DNA of 36,640 nucleotides from Streptomyces sp. TRM49041 (GTDB lineage: Bacteria > Actinomycetota > Actinomycetes > Streptomycetales > Streptomycetaceae): positions 1 through 36,640 of the forward strand of contig NZ_VSRY01000082.1 of NCBI RefSeq assembly GCF_008271805.1. The letters are read 5' to 3'. Positions within the stretch are counted from its first letter, which is position 1. Every line of letters begins with the position of its first letter. Shown in pieces: positions 16,183 through 24,940 of the stretch. A program made the position numbers and the translations under genes. Below the pieces are notes generated by a model, which was given only the letters and a program-made list of their open reading frames with translations, was not told where the DNA came from and made no database searches.

Positions 16183-16467
16183 GTGTCGTGTTCTCAGGAG
16201 TCGGCGCCGCGCGAGGCGGGGGCGGCTCCGCCGAAGGCGGCGGACCCGGTGCGGATCGGCCCGTACGTACCGCTGGGCGTGCTCGGCAGAGGCGGGACGG
16301 GCCGCGTGACCAAGCGCGGCTTCAGCGTCGGCCCGGCGGGTGTGGACGGCGACTTCGGTACGACGGACACGAAGAACGCCGTCCTGGCCTTCCAGCGTGC
16401 CAAGGGCCTCGCCGTGGACGGCCAGATCGGCCCCCACACCCGGGCGGCGCTGCGCGGTACGAGTTGA
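16183..16467 (+). CDS. Small chimeric protein: Ser/Thr-kinase N-terminal remnant joined to a peptidoglycan-binding domain
   Basis: 94 residues from GTG 16183, which follows a GGGGGA tract. Residues about 24-45 read DPVRIGPYVPLGVLGRGGTG, the typical beginning of Streptomyces Ser/Thr kinases with the glycine-rich ATP loop, but no catalytic part follows. Instead it passes through VTKRGFSVGPAG into GVDGDFGTTDTKNAVLAFQR and AKGLAVDGQIGPHTRAALRG, a single PG_binding_1-type repeat. The kinase-like segment alone could not phosphorylate. It may be a deletion product of a kinase or a kinase/PG-binding gene, possibly now a pseudogene. It lies between the purL terminator and the TIGR03083 gene. Confidence 0.55.
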   Translation: MSCSQESAPREAGAAPPKAADPVRIGPYVPLGVLGRGGTGRVTKRGFSVGPAGVDGDFGTTDTKNAVLAFQRAKGLAVDGQIGPHTRAALRGTS

Positions 16468-16487
16468 CGCGCCGGTAGCCTCGGGGC

Positions 16488-17291
16488 ATGCCACAGGCCA
16501 GGAAGCGCGCCCGCAGCTACGACTCCGCGAAGACCCGCGCGGCGGTGCGGGCCCAGTTCGAGCACGTCCGTGCGGCCGTGCCGGCCATGACCCCCGAGCA
16601 ACTCGCCGGGCCCACGCGCCTGGGCGAGTGGACGGTGCGGGAACTGACCGCGCACATCGCGTTGGTGATGAGCTCCGTCGTGCGGGGCGTGGCCGGGCCC
16701 GAGCCGGCCGTCCGGGACGTGGGGCTGCTCGACTGGCCGGCGGCGACGCGGCGGTTCGCCGACGCGGTGGACGAGGACACCCGGGAGCTGGCCGAGGCCG
16801 CGGACGGGGTGGCCGGGCTCGTCGACCTGTACGCGCGTACGGCGGAGGAGCTGACCGAGGCGCTGGACGGGTCGTCCGACGAGCGGCTGATCGTCACGCG
16901 GTTCGGGGGCATGCCGCTGGGCGACTTCCTCGTGACGCGGACCGTCGAGCTGACCGTCCACACCGACGACCTCAACGCCGCGACCGGTCTGGGCGTCCCG
17001 CACGACCGGCAGGCCCTCGCGACGTGCACCCGCGTCCTGGCCGACGCCCTCGCGCTCAAGGCCCCGGGCGGCTCCGTGGAGCTGCGGGTCCCGCCGTACG
17101 CGGTCGTCCAGTGCGTCGAGGGCCCCAGGCACACGCGCGGCACCCCGCCCAACGTCGTCGAGACCGACCCCCTCACCTGGACCCGCCTGGCGACCGCCCG
17201 CACCACCTGGCCCGAGGCCCTCGACGAGGCCCGCCTCGACGCCCGCGGCGACCGCGCGAACCTCTCCCCCTGGCTCCCGGTCCTGGGCTGA
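16488..17291 (+). CDS. TIGR03083 / maleylpyruvate isomerase family protein (DinB-like fold)
   Basis: 267 residues. The N-terminal four-helix DinB-like domain carries the conserved TRLGEWTVRELTAHIALVMS (45-64) and ELTVHTDDLNAATG, whose histidines are metal ligands in mycothiol-dependent family members. The C-terminal part ending in VETDPLTWTRLATARTTW is the SCP2-like tail found in this family. A mycothiol-dependent transferase or isomerase role is likely but the substrate is unknown. ATG 16488 has no ribosome-binding site; a -10-like TAGCCT ends 6 nt upstream, so the gene may be leaderless. A perfect terminator hairpin follows. Confidence 0.82.
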   Translation: MPQARKRARSYDSAKTRAAVRAQFEHVRAAVPAMTPEQLAGPTRLGEWTVRELTAHIALVMSSVVRGVAGPEPAVRDVGLLDWPAATRRFADAVDEDTRELAEAADGVAGLVDLYARTAEELTEALDGSSDERLIVTRFGGMPLGDFLVTRTVELTVHTDDLNAATGLGVPHDRQALATCTRVLADALALKAPGGSVELRVPPYAVVQCVEGPRHTRGTPPNVVETDPLTWTRLATARTTWPEALDEARLDARGDRANLSPWLPVLG

Positions 17292-17312
17292 CCCGACACA
17301 GACCGGTGCGCA

Positions 17313-17345
17313 GGGCCGTCCGCCTGTCGTCCAGGCGGACGGCCC
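17313..17345 (+). terminator. 14-bp perfect hairpin after the TIGR03083 gene
   Basis: GGGCCGTCCGCCTG, loop TCGTC, exact complement. It sits between the TIGR03083 stop and the META lipoprotein start. Confidence 0.8.
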
Positions 17346-17392
17346 CGGCCGCGGGGGCGGAACCATCGCGTCACCGCGACCGTCACATCCGC

Positions 17393-18196
17393 ATGCGGAC
17401 CACCAAGATCCTCCTCCCCGCCCTCGCGGTCGTCCTCCTCGCCGGATGTGCCGGCGGCTCCGGCTCCGGCACCGGCTCATCGAAGGACCGGCCCGACATC
17501 CCCGTGACCGGCGCGCACTGGTCCGTCGACACCCTCACCGTCGACGGCGGGAAGACGACCGCCCCGGTCCCGACCGCGTACGTCGAGTTCGAGTCCGGCG
17601 GCCGTGCGAAGGGCAACTTCGGGTGCAACCACTTCACCGCCACGGCGACCGTCGAAGGGGACACGATCACCGTCAGTGAGGTCGCCATGACGGAGATGGC
17701 CTGCGAGGAGCCGGTGCGGAGCTTCGAGGACGGCTTCCGCGAGACCTTCACCGGCAGGCTCGACGCCCGTCTCGACGGCGACCGCCTCACCCTCACCGCC
17801 CCGGACGGCGACACCATCGCCCTCACCGAGCAGCCCGCCGCGCCCCTCGTGGGCACCACGTGGAGCGTCGACTCGCTCCTCGACGGCGAGACCGCCTCCT
17901 CCCTGCCCGCCGGCACCCGGGGCAAGGCGCACCTCACGATCGCCGACGACGGCTCCGTACGCGGCGCCCTCGGCTGCAACAGCTTCAGCGGCACGGTGAA
18001 GACCGAAGGCGACAAGCTGACGTTCGGGCCGCTCGCCGTCACCCGCAAGATGTGCACGAAGCCCGAGATGGAGCTGGAGCAGCAGCTGTACGGGACGCTG
18101 AGCAGCGGTCCGGTGACGTTCCGGTTGCAGCACCGTGCACTGACGGTCACCGAGCCGGACGGTTCCGGTTTCGCCGCGCACGCCACGAGCAAGTAG
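17393..18196 (+). CDS. Lipoprotein with two META (HslJ-like) domains
   Basis: 267 residues. The signal peptide MRTTKILLPALAVVLLAGC ends in a lipobox (LLAGC) with acylated Cys19, so the protein is anchored to the outer face of the membrane. Two tandem META domains follow: GAHWSVDTLTVDGGK, GNFGCNHFTATATVEGDTI and MACEEPVRSFEDGF, then GTTWSVDSLLDGET, GALGCNSFSGTVKTEGDKL and MCTKPEMELEQQLYG. Each has the family's GCN motif and a second Cys. META proteins such as E. coli HslJ are linked to heat and novobiocin resistance; the role here is unknown. ATG 17393 is the only start that gives a clean lipoprotein signal. It is isolated by terminators and the purF promoter. Confidence 0.88.
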   Translation: MRTTKILLPALAVVLLAGCAGGSGSGTGSSKDRPDIPVTGAHWSVDTLTVDGGKTTAPVPTAYVEFESGGRAKGNFGCNHFTATATVEGDTITVSEVAMTEMACEEPVRSFEDGFRETFTGRLDARLDGDRLTLTAPDGDTIALTEQPAAPLVGTTWSVDSLLDGETASSLPAGTRGKAHLTIADDGSVRGALGCNSFSGTVKTEGDKLTFGPLAVTRKMCTKPEMELEQQLYGTLSSGPVTFRLQHRALTVTEPDGSGFAAHATSK

Positions 18197-18310
18197 GCGT
18201 GCGAGGTCCGTCACACCGGAGGCCGGGTCCGTGGGCTCCCCGGGGTGGGCAAAGGGCCTCTGGGCAGGGCCCTGCCCGCTCCGGGCCCGTCGCGGCGGGC
18301 GGATCCCCAA

Positions 18311-18340
18311 TTCGGACCAGTGGTCGATCTCGCCTACACT
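18311..18340 (+). promoter_or_regulatory. Leaderless promoter of purF
   Basis: -10 TACACT (18335-18340) is 7 nt before GTG 18348. A partial -35 TTCGGA (18311-18316) lies 18 bp further upstream. No ribosome-binding site is present. The layout matches the start of purD. Confidence 0.5.
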
Positions 18341-18347
18341 CGGTGGC

Positions 18348-19874
18348 GTGCCACGTGGTGACGGTCGACTCAATCACGATCTGCTTCCCGGCGAGAAGGG
18401 CCCCCAGGACGCTTGCGGCGTCTTCGGTGTCTGGGCCCCGGGTGAAGAGGTCGCAAAGCTCACGTACTTCGGGCTCTACGCCCTCCAGCATCGGGGTCAG
18501 GAATCCGCGGGAATCGCGGTCAGCAACGGCTCCCAGATCCTCGTCTTCAAGGACATGGGCCTGGTCTCCCAGGTCTTCGACGAGACCTCCCTCAGCTCGC
18601 TCCAGGGTCATATCGCGGTCGGTCACGCCCGCTACTCGACCACCGGGGCCTCGGTCTGGGAGAACGCCCAGCCGACCTTCCGGGCCACCGCCCACGGCTC
18701 CATCGCGCTCGGCCACAACGGCAACCTGGTCAACACGGCCGAGCTCGCCGAGATGGTCGCCGATCTGCCCAAGGAGAACGGCCGCGCCACGCAGGTGGCC
18801 GCGACCAACGACACCGACCTCGTCACCGCGCTCCTCGCCGGGCAGCTTGACGACGACGGCAAGCCGCTGACCATCGAGGACGCCGCGTCCAAGGTGCTCC
18901 CGGCCGTCAAGGGCGCCTTCTCGCTCGTCTTCATGGACGAGAACACGCTGTACGCCGCCCGTGACCCGCAGGGCATCCGCCCGCTGGTCCTGGGCCGGCT
19001 GGAGCGGGGCTGGGTGGTCGCCTCCGAGTCCGCCGCGCTCGACATCTGCGGCGCCAGCTTCGTCCGGGAGATCGAGCCCGGTGAGCTGATCGCCATCGAC
19101 GAGAACGGTCTCCGCACCGCCCGGTTCGCGGATGCGAAGCCCAAGGGTTGTGTCTTCGAGTACGTCTACCTGGCGCGTCCCGACACCGACATCGCCGGGC
19201 GGAACGTGTACCTCTCCCGGGTGGAGATGGGCCGGAAACTCGCCGAGGAGGCGCCGGCCGAGGCAGACCTCGTCATAGCCACGCCGGAGTCCGGCACGCC
19301 CGCCGCGATCGGGTACGCCGAAGCCAGCGGCATCCCCTTCGGCGCCGGTCTCGTCAAGAACGCGTACGTCGGGCGGACCTTCATCCAGCCGTCCCAGACC
19401 ATCCGCCAGCTGGGCATCCGCCTCAAGCTGAACCCGCTCAAGGAAGTCATCAAGGGCAAGCGCCTGGTCGTCGTCGACGACTCGATCGTCCGCGGCAACA
19501 CGCAGCGCGCGCTGGTCCGGATGCTCCGCGAGGCAGGCGCCGCCGAGGTCCACATCCGGATCTCGTCGCCGCCCGTGAAGTGGCCGTGCTTCTTCGGCAT
19601 CGACTTCGCCACCCGCGCCGAGCTGATCGCCAACGGCATGACGGTCGACGAGATCGGCAAGTCGCTCGGCGCCGACTCGCTGGCGTACATCTCGCTCGAC
19701 GGCATGATCGAGGCGACCACCATCGCCAAGCCGAACCTGTGCCGCGCCTGCTTCGACGGCGAGTACCCGATGGAGCTGCCCGACCCCGAGCTGCTCGGCA
19801 AGCAGCTGCTGGAGACGGAACTGGCCGCGGGTCCCGCAGCCACGGCAGCCGTCGACGCCCTCCGCCGCCCGTAG
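18348..19874 (+). CDS. purF: Amidophosphoribosyltransferase
   Basis: 508 residues, the committed first step of purine synthesis: PRPP + glutamine gives phosphoribosylamine. A 22-residue propeptide (MPRGDGRLNHDLLPGEKGPQ, DA) precedes the nucleophile Cys23 in CGVFGVW, as in Bacillus-type PurF enzymes that are processed. RGQESAGIAV and GHARYSTTG belong to the glutaminase domain; VVVDDSIVRGNT is the PRPP loop. Cysteines in KGCVFEYVYLARPD, WPCFFGIDF and LCRACFDGEYP are those expected for a 4Fe-4S cluster. GTG 18348 is chosen over upstream in-frame starts because it gives the conserved propeptide and sits 7 nt after a good -10. purM follows 50 bp later. Confidence 0.96.
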   Translation: MPRGDGRLNHDLLPGEKGPQDACGVFGVWAPGEEVAKLTYFGLYALQHRGQESAGIAVSNGSQILVFKDMGLVSQVFDETSLSSLQGHIAVGHARYSTTGASVWENAQPTFRATAHGSIALGHNGNLVNTAELAEMVADLPKENGRATQVAATNDTDLVTALLAGQLDDDGKPLTIEDAASKVLPAVKGAFSLVFMDENTLYAARDPQGIRPLVLGRLERGWVVASESAALDICGASFVREIEPGELIAIDENGLRTARFADAKPKGCVFEYVYLARPDTDIAGRNVYLSRVEMGRKLAEEAPAEADLVIATPESGTPAAIGYAEASGIPFGAGLVKNAYVGRTFIQPSQTIRQLGIRLKLNPLKEVIKGKRLVVVDDSIVRGNTQRALVRMLREAGAAEVHIRISSPPVKWPCFFGIDFATRAELIANGMTVDEIGKSLGADSLAYISLDGMIEATTIAKPNLCRACFDGEYPMELPDPELLGKQLLETELAAGPAATAAVDALRRP

Positions 19875-19924
19875 GCGTCCCGGAATCCCAGACCCCCGCT
19901 GTACGACACGAAAGTTCTGTAGCC

Positions 19925-21004
<1,080 letters not shown>

Positions 21005-21014
21005 ACAGCACAGA

Positions 21015-21045
21015 ACCCGGTCCGGGGCATTGCCCCGGACCGGGT
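21015..21045. terminator. Bidirectional hairpin between purM and the DUF3073 gene
   Basis: ACCCGGTCCGGGGC, loop ATT, GCCCCGGACCGGGT: 14 perfect pairs between two converging genes. Confidence 0.85.
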
Positions 21046-21061
21046 CTGAAGAGTGCAGGCG

Positions 21062-21313
21062 TCAAGCGCCGCGACGCTGGGACGACGGGCCGGACTCTTC
21101 GTCCTCGTCCTCGTCGTCGTTGTACAACTCCGCGTAGCGGGCGTACGGGTCGTCTTCCTCGTCGTCGTCCTCGAACGGCTCTCCGTTCGGAGGCTGACTC
21201 GAAGTCGATGCGCCCAGCTCGCTGGCCAGACGTGTGAGGTCCGTCCCACCGCTGTTGTACTTCAGCTGGCGGGCGACCTTCGTCTGCTTGGCCTTGGCCC
21301 GGCCGCGCCCCAT
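21062..21313 (-). CDS. DUF3073 family small acidic protein
   Basis: 83 residues. A basic start MGRGRAKAKQTKVARQLKYN is followed by SGGTDLTRLASELGAS and a strongly acidic tail (EDDDEEDDPYARYAELYND, then DEDEDEESG). This is the conserved DUF3073 layout found across actinobacteria next to purM; its function is unknown. ATG 21313 is chosen over upstream in-frame starts because GAGGGGG lies about 7 nt before it and the family begins with MGRGRAK. The bipartite charge suggests nucleic-acid or ribosome contact, but that is conjecture. Confidence 0.92.
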   Translation of the reverse strand: MGRGRAKAKQTKVARQLKYNSGGTDLTRLASELGASTSSQPPNGEPFEDDDEEDDPYARYAELYNDDEDEDEESGPSSQRRGA

Positions 21314-21772
21314 GGCTCGACCCCCTCGGTGACGGGGCTCGACGGCCCCAGAGTCTTGACACGCGTTCATGGTGTGGGACGGACTCTCCGTGGAGAGACC
21401 GGCCCGGGCTTCAACGGTACCTGCTTCCGCGGCCATACGGTACGCCGCCCGCATGACGTGCCTCGGAGCCGAACCGGCGAGGCGCCCCGTCCTCGCTGGT
21501 CAGCTGCGATTTTAACCTCTTCTCGAGGTCGACCCGCCGACCGGCGTGAGTCTTCTCTCTCTGAGAGCGAACGCATGTCTGTACGAACGCACGAGTACGG
21601 AGAGTGTCCCAAAGGTACCGACGTGGAGGCACGGTGCCGTCCGCCGGGCGGTCGTGTCAAGGACGCCTCGCCCGGCGAACGCACTCTCCGGCCACTCCGC
21701 GGCCACCGGTCGGACGCCGGTCGGACGCCCCGCGGGATATCTCTGGGGATATCCCGCGGACCTGTTTCGGAC
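21314..21772. other. 459-bp spacer between DUF3073 and vdh
   Basis: No convincing gene is present. It holds the vdh terminator (21730-21759), a short direct repeat CCGGTCGGACG (about 21706-21727) and a minus-strand -10-like TAAAAT at 21509-21514 that may belong to the DUF3073 promoter, though no -35 matches it. A plus-strand open stretch beginning MSVRTHEYGECP lacks any family signal. Confidence 0.4.
21730..21759 (-). terminator. Terminator of vdh
   Basis: CCGCGGGATATC, loop TCTGGG, GATATCCCGCGG: 12 perfect pairs, beginning 13 bp after the vdh stop in the direction of transcription. Confidence 0.75.
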
Positions 21773-22855
21773 CTACTTGCGGCGGGCCTCGGCCATCCGC
21801 TGCTCGGCGATCCGGTCGGCCGCCTCGGCCGGCGGAATGCCATCCGTCTTCGCACGTGCGAATATCGCCAGCGTGGTGTCGAAGATCTTTGTGGCCTTCG
21901 CCTTGCACCGGTCGAAGTCGAAGCCGTGCAGCTCGTCGGCGACCTGGATCACGCCGCCCGCGTTGACGACGTAGTCCGGCGCGTAGAGGATCCCGCGGTC
22001 CGCGAGGTCCTTCTCCACACCCAGGTGCGCGAGCTGGTTGTTGGCCGCGCCGCACACCACCTTCGCCGTCAGGACGGGCACGGTGTCGTCGTTCAGGGCA
22101 CCGCCGAGGGCGCAGGGGGCGTAGATGTCCAGGCCCTCGGTCCTGATCAGCGCGTCGGTGTCGGCGGCCACGGCGACCTGCGGGAACCGGTCGGTGATCC
22201 GGCGCACCGACTCCTCCCGCACATCCGTGACGACGACCTCGGCACCGTCCTGGATCAGATGCTCGACCAGGTGGTGGCCGACCTTGCCGACGCCCGCGAC
22301 GCCGACCTTGCGGCCGCGCAGCGTCGGGTCGCCCCACAGGTGCTGGGCGGAGGCGCGCATGCCCTGGAAGACGCCGAACGCGGTGAGGACCGAGGAGTCG
22401 CCGGCGCCGCCGTTCTCGGGCGAGCGGCCGGTCGTCCAGCGGCACTCGCGGGCCACGACGTCCATGTCGGCGACGTATGTGCCGACGTCGCAGGCCGTGA
22501 CGTACCGGCCGCCGAGCGAGGCCACCATGCGGCCGTACGCGAGCAGCAGCTCCTCCGTCTTGATCTGCTCCGGGTCGCCGATGATCACGGCCTTGCCGCC
22601 GCCGTGCTCCAGGCCGGCCAGGGCGTTCTTGTACGACATCCCCCGGGAGAGGTTCAGCGCGTCCAGGACGGCGCCTTCCTCGGAGGCGTACGGGTAGAAG
22701 CGGGTGCCGCCGAGGGCGGGGCCCAGGGCGGTCGAGTGGATGGCGATGACGGCCTTCAGTCCGGAGGCGCGGTCCTGGCACAGCACGACTTGCTCGTGGC
22801 CGCCCTGCTCCGAGCGGAACAGGGTGTGCAGGACGCCGTCGGTCACATCGGTCAC
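21773..22855 (-). CDS. vdh: Valine dehydrogenase (Glu/Leu/Phe/Val dehydrogenase family)
   Basis: 360 residues. It oxidatively deaminates valine and other branched amino acids to 2-oxo acids using NAD; in Streptomyces it feeds acyl-CoA precursors for fatty acids and polyketides. Catalytic lysines are expected in [20 protein letters not shown] (K76, K88); [20 protein letters not shown] is the domain junction; [12 protein letters not shown] contains the Rossmann GxGxxG (188-193). GTG 22855 is chosen because GGGAG lies 8 nt upstream and the protein then begins [13 protein letters not shown], as I recall for Streptomyces Vdh; a TTG five codons earlier would overlap that ribosome-binding site. It is divergent from the unknown gene at 23008. 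Confidence 0.94.
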   Translation of the reverse strand: MTDVTDGVLHTLFRSEQGGHEQVVLCQDRASGLKAVIAIHSTALGPALGGTRFYPYASEEGAVLDALNLSRGMSYKNALAGLEHGGGKAVIIGDPEQIKTEELLLAYGRMVASLGGRYVTACDVGTYVADMDVVARECRWTTGRSPENGGAGDSSVLTAFGVFQGMRASAQHLWGDPTLRGRKVGVAGVGKVGHHLVEHLIQDGAEVVVTDVREESVRRITDRFPQVAVAADTDALIRTEGLDIYAPCALGGALNDDTVPVLTAKVVCGAANNQLAHLGVEKDLADRGILYAPDYVVNAGGVIQVADELHGFDFDRCKAKATKIFDTTLAIFARAKTDGIPPAEAADRIAEQRMAEARRK

Positions 22856-23007
22856 GGTGGTGACTCCCAAGTACGAAGCGGCGATTTAGGCCCTCCTGCG
22901 GGTGGGGAGGACCTGTTCGGCAAGAGAGTAAGTCCTACCTGGGCGTAGATCCGACGCAGTGCGCAGGATCACCCCCTGGCGGAGTACGGGCGTGGAAGGA
23001 TTTCCGC

Positions 23008-23862
23008 ATGCCGGCTGCCTCCTCGATCCTCGTCCCCTACGCCTCCTACCTGCGGGTGTACGAGCCGCTGGCCGCTTTTCCCGAGCCCGAGCGGGGCCAC
23101 TGGGCCCGCTACGCGCGACGCGCCCTGCGCGGCGAGACCCCGACGGCGCAGGACGAGCTGCGCCGCGCGCTCGCCGATCTGCTGCCGACGCCGCCGGTTC
23201 CCGTGCCGGTGCACGAGAGCGGCGACGCGTTCGTGGTGGAGAGGGACGGGGTGGTGTGTGTCTGCCCGTGGCGCACCAGGCTGCGCGGCTGGCTGGCCCT
23301 GGAGGAGCTGCCGGAGCTGCTGCCGGAGCCGGTCCTGGACGCGGTGCTGCCTCAGGTGGTGCGGGACCAGGCGGCGGCGGACTACGAGCGGTGGCGGGAG
23401 CGGAACCCGGACGCGCGGCCGTGGATCAGGAGCGCGGTCTGGCAGGTGCCGGTCCGTTGGTTCGTGCTCTTCGCGGACGAGGAACGGGAGTACGTGCCGG
23501 GGGACGGCGACGGCAAGCCGTCGCTGCTCCGCTACCGGACGCCGATGGTGCAGGCTCGGCGGCGCGTCGCACGGTCGCTGAAGACGCTGCGCGAGTCGGT
23601 CGACGAGGGGCCGCTGACCGAGGGCCTGGTGGATGTGGGGCGGTGGCTGGAGGAGTTCCATCCGCGTTCGCTGGTGGAACTGGACTACGGCGGCCTGGTG
23701 CACGCCCTGTCCGCCGAGCAGCTGGCCGGGGACCGGTCGGTGGCGGATGTCACAGCGGGCATCGCCGCGCTGCGGGCCGGGGACGGCGCGGGCGCGGGGG
23801 TGGCGTACGAGCGGCTCGCGGACCGGTGGCGCGCGGTGCGGAATCTGCAGTTCGCCAACTGA
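23008..23862 (+). CDS. Conserved hypothetical protein upstream of bldC
   Basis: 284 residues, no signal peptide or membrane helix, no motif I recognise. It begins MPAASSILVPYASYLRVYEP and contains EDAFVVERDG-like and CVCPWRTRLRGWLALEELPE segments, then PWIRSAVWQVPVRWFVLFAD and an Arg-rich helix (ARRRVARSLKTLRESVDEG). From memory Streptomyces carry a similar unannotated gene between vdh and bldC, so it is probably core to the genus. ATG 23008 has AAGGA about 9 nt upstream. Directly after its stop lies a run of degenerate 15-bp repeats. Confidence 0.75.
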   Translation: MPAASSILVPYASYLRVYEPLAAFPEPERGHWARYARRALRGETPTAQDELRRALADLLPTPPVPVPVHESGDAFVVERDGVVCVCPWRTRLRGWLALEELPELLPEPVLDAVLPQVVRDQAAADYERWRERNPDARPWIRSAVWQVPVRWFVLFADEEREYVPGDGDGKPSLLRYRTPMVQARRRVARSLKTLRESVDEGPLTEGLVDVGRWLEEFHPRSLVELDYGGLVHALSAEQLAGDRSVADVTAGIAALRAGDGAGAGVAYERLADRWRAVRNLQFAN

Positions 23863-23871
23863 AGCTGTTGC

Positions 23872-23930
23872 GCCCGGCGCTGTTCCGTCTGATGCTGTTG
23901 CGTCCAGTGCTGTGGCGACTGAGTCTGGTG
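23872..23930 (+). repeat. Degenerate 15-bp tandem repeats
   Basis: About four diverged units beginning GCTGTTGCG, GCTGTTCCG, GCTGTTGCG and GCTGTGGCG, spaced 15 bp apart. They are non-coding now but keep a 3-bp-compatible period. Confidence 0.6.
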
Positions 23931-24041
23931 TGACGTCCGGGCCGGGAAGGCCGTAGGTCCCGATCCGGGCCTTTGTCTCAAGGGTGATGGATCGCACTAA
24001 CAGCGGCTCTTGCGTCCATCGCCCAACCTCATGCCAAAATA

Positions 24042-24074
24042 GGACAAGGAGCCCGGGGAGGGCTCCTTCCGTCC
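24042..24074 (+). terminator. Hairpin upstream of bldC, possible terminator
   Basis: AAGGAGCCC, loop GGGGA, GGGCTCCTT, extended by GGAC/GTCC across a 2-nt bulge. It could terminate transcription from the upstream gene or act in a leader. Confidence 0.5.
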
Positions 24075-24136
24075 AAGTATGGGTGGAAGGCTCAGCATTG
24101 CACGCTATGGGGGGTCTGGTGGCTCCTGATCGCTCT

Positions 24137-24162
24137 GTGACTGATCGTCACTGTGACGTGAC
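24137..24162. promoter_or_regulatory. Cluster of four GTGAC/GTCAC half-sites upstream of bldC
   Basis: GTGAC-N5-GTCAC-T-GTGAC-GTGAC. Two overlapping perfect palindromes and one direct repeat share the same pentamer within 26 bp. Confidence 0.4.
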
Positions 24163-24355
24163 TGTCCGCTATGGCATGGTCCATTGGCTTCCGCCGCTGA
24201 TGGACACCTGAGAGGGCAATTCCATCGGTTTGGCCGAACGTGGCTGGACAGATGGTGTAGTTGTAGTGCCGAGGACAAGCCGTTCGTCCTATAACCGACT
24301 CGGCCTGCGTCTGCCATTTCGGGCAACGCGGGTCAAGGTGCAGAATTTAGAGGAA

Positions 24356-24376
24356 AGAACCGAGAACGTCGGTTCT
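24356..24376 (+). promoter_or_regulatory. Leader hairpin just before the bldC ribosome-binding site
   Basis: AGAACCGA, loop GAACG, TCGGTTCT: 8 perfect pairs ending 3 nt before GAGGAGG. It could limit ribosome access or be an operator. Confidence 0.45.
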
Positions 24377-24392
24377 CCCGAGGAGGCCGCTC

Positions 24393-24599
24393 ATGACCGC
24401 TCGCACCCCTGATGCTGAGCCGCTGCTTACGCCCGCTGAGGTCGCCACGATGTTCCGCGTGGACCCGAAGACGGTGACCCGCTGGGCGAAGGCCGGCAAG
24501 CTCACGTCCATCCGCACGCTGGGTGGACATCGCCGGTACCGCGAGGCAGAGGTCCGTGCGCTGCTCGCGGGTATTCCGCAGCAGCGTAGCGAGGCCTGA
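24393..24599 (+). CDS. bldC: BldC, MerR-like developmental regulator
   Basis: 68 residues, essentially a single winged helix-turn-helix. LLTPAEVATMFRVDPKTVTR (11-30) and WAKAGKLTSIRTLGGHRRYR (31-50) are the MerR-like DNA-binding elements, and there is no dimerisation or effector domain. BldC is known to delay the start of sporulation in Streptomyces by binding direct repeats cooperatively as head-to-tail oligomers. ATG 24393 follows GAGGAGG with 7-nt spacing. The gene is monocistronic: it has a 530-bp upstream spacer and a strong terminator with a T-run at 24697-24735. Confidence 0.97.
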   Translation: MTARTPDAEPLLTPAEVATMFRVDPKTVTRWAKAGKLTSIRTLGGHRRYREAEVRALLAGIPQQRSEA

Positions 24600-24696
24600 A
24601 CACCCCTGTTTCACCGGGTACGTCCGGGTCCCCCAACCTGGATCGCCCACCCCGAGCACCACTGACGGCCGCCCGCCCCAACGGGCCGAAGTCATC

Positions 24697-24735
24697 GATC
24701 GCGCTGGACTCCGCCGGGTCCGGCGCGATCTTTTT
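24697..24735 (+). terminator. Intrinsic terminator downstream of bldC
   Basis: GATCGCGC pairs with GCGCGATC, with an inner GGAC/GTCC helix, followed directly by TTTTT. This is the only terminator in the window with a proper T-run. Confidence 0.85.
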
Positions 24736-24807
24736 GTGCGCGGAGAGGGTCGCGCGGAGGGTGGTGAGGGGCTGGTGCGCGGTCGTTTCGGGGTCGTGCG
24801 GGGTGAA

Positions 24808-24819
24808 GTGCAATTGCAC
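24808..24819. promoter_or_regulatory. 12-bp perfect palindrome in an AT-rich patch
   Basis: GTGCAATTGCAC lies in an AT-rich island (about 24805-24885) between bldC and the converging small gene. The TTGCAC half resembles a -35 element, but no good -10 follows. Function unknown. Confidence 0.35.
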
Positions 24820-24940
24820 GTATTAAATTGGCCTGTTGTAGGGACTGCGTAAGTTAAGCGGTTTCTAAAAAAGGTCTCGTGACTCCCGTCACAGTGTCAG
24901 GGCCTTGCCAAGCGGTCGACGGGAGGGTTCCGGAGGGCGG

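Larger units (their letters stand above)
23863..24392 (+). other. 530-bp upstream region of bldC
   Basis: No gene is seen. In order it holds degenerate 15-bp repeats (23872-23930), a stable hairpin (24042-24074), a cluster of GTGAC/GTCAC half-sites (24137-24162), a -10-like TATAAC (24290-24295) without a clear -35, an AT-rich patch near 24340-24356, and a hairpin just before the bldC ribosome-binding site. Its length and structure suggest complex control of bldC. Confidence 0.5.

Noticed and set aside
18231..18347. N-terminal extension of PurF from an upstream start
   Set aside because: The extension has no homology. The GTG at 18348 yields the known propeptide and follows a -10 element.
23872..23930. 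Degenerate repeats as a CRISPR array
   Set aside because: Units are only 15 bp with no spacers, and there are no cas genes.
24137..24151. GTGAC-N5-GTCAC as a Crp-type site
   Set aside because: The spacing between half-sites is one base longer than the Crp consensus I know; kept only as an unassigned half-site cluster.
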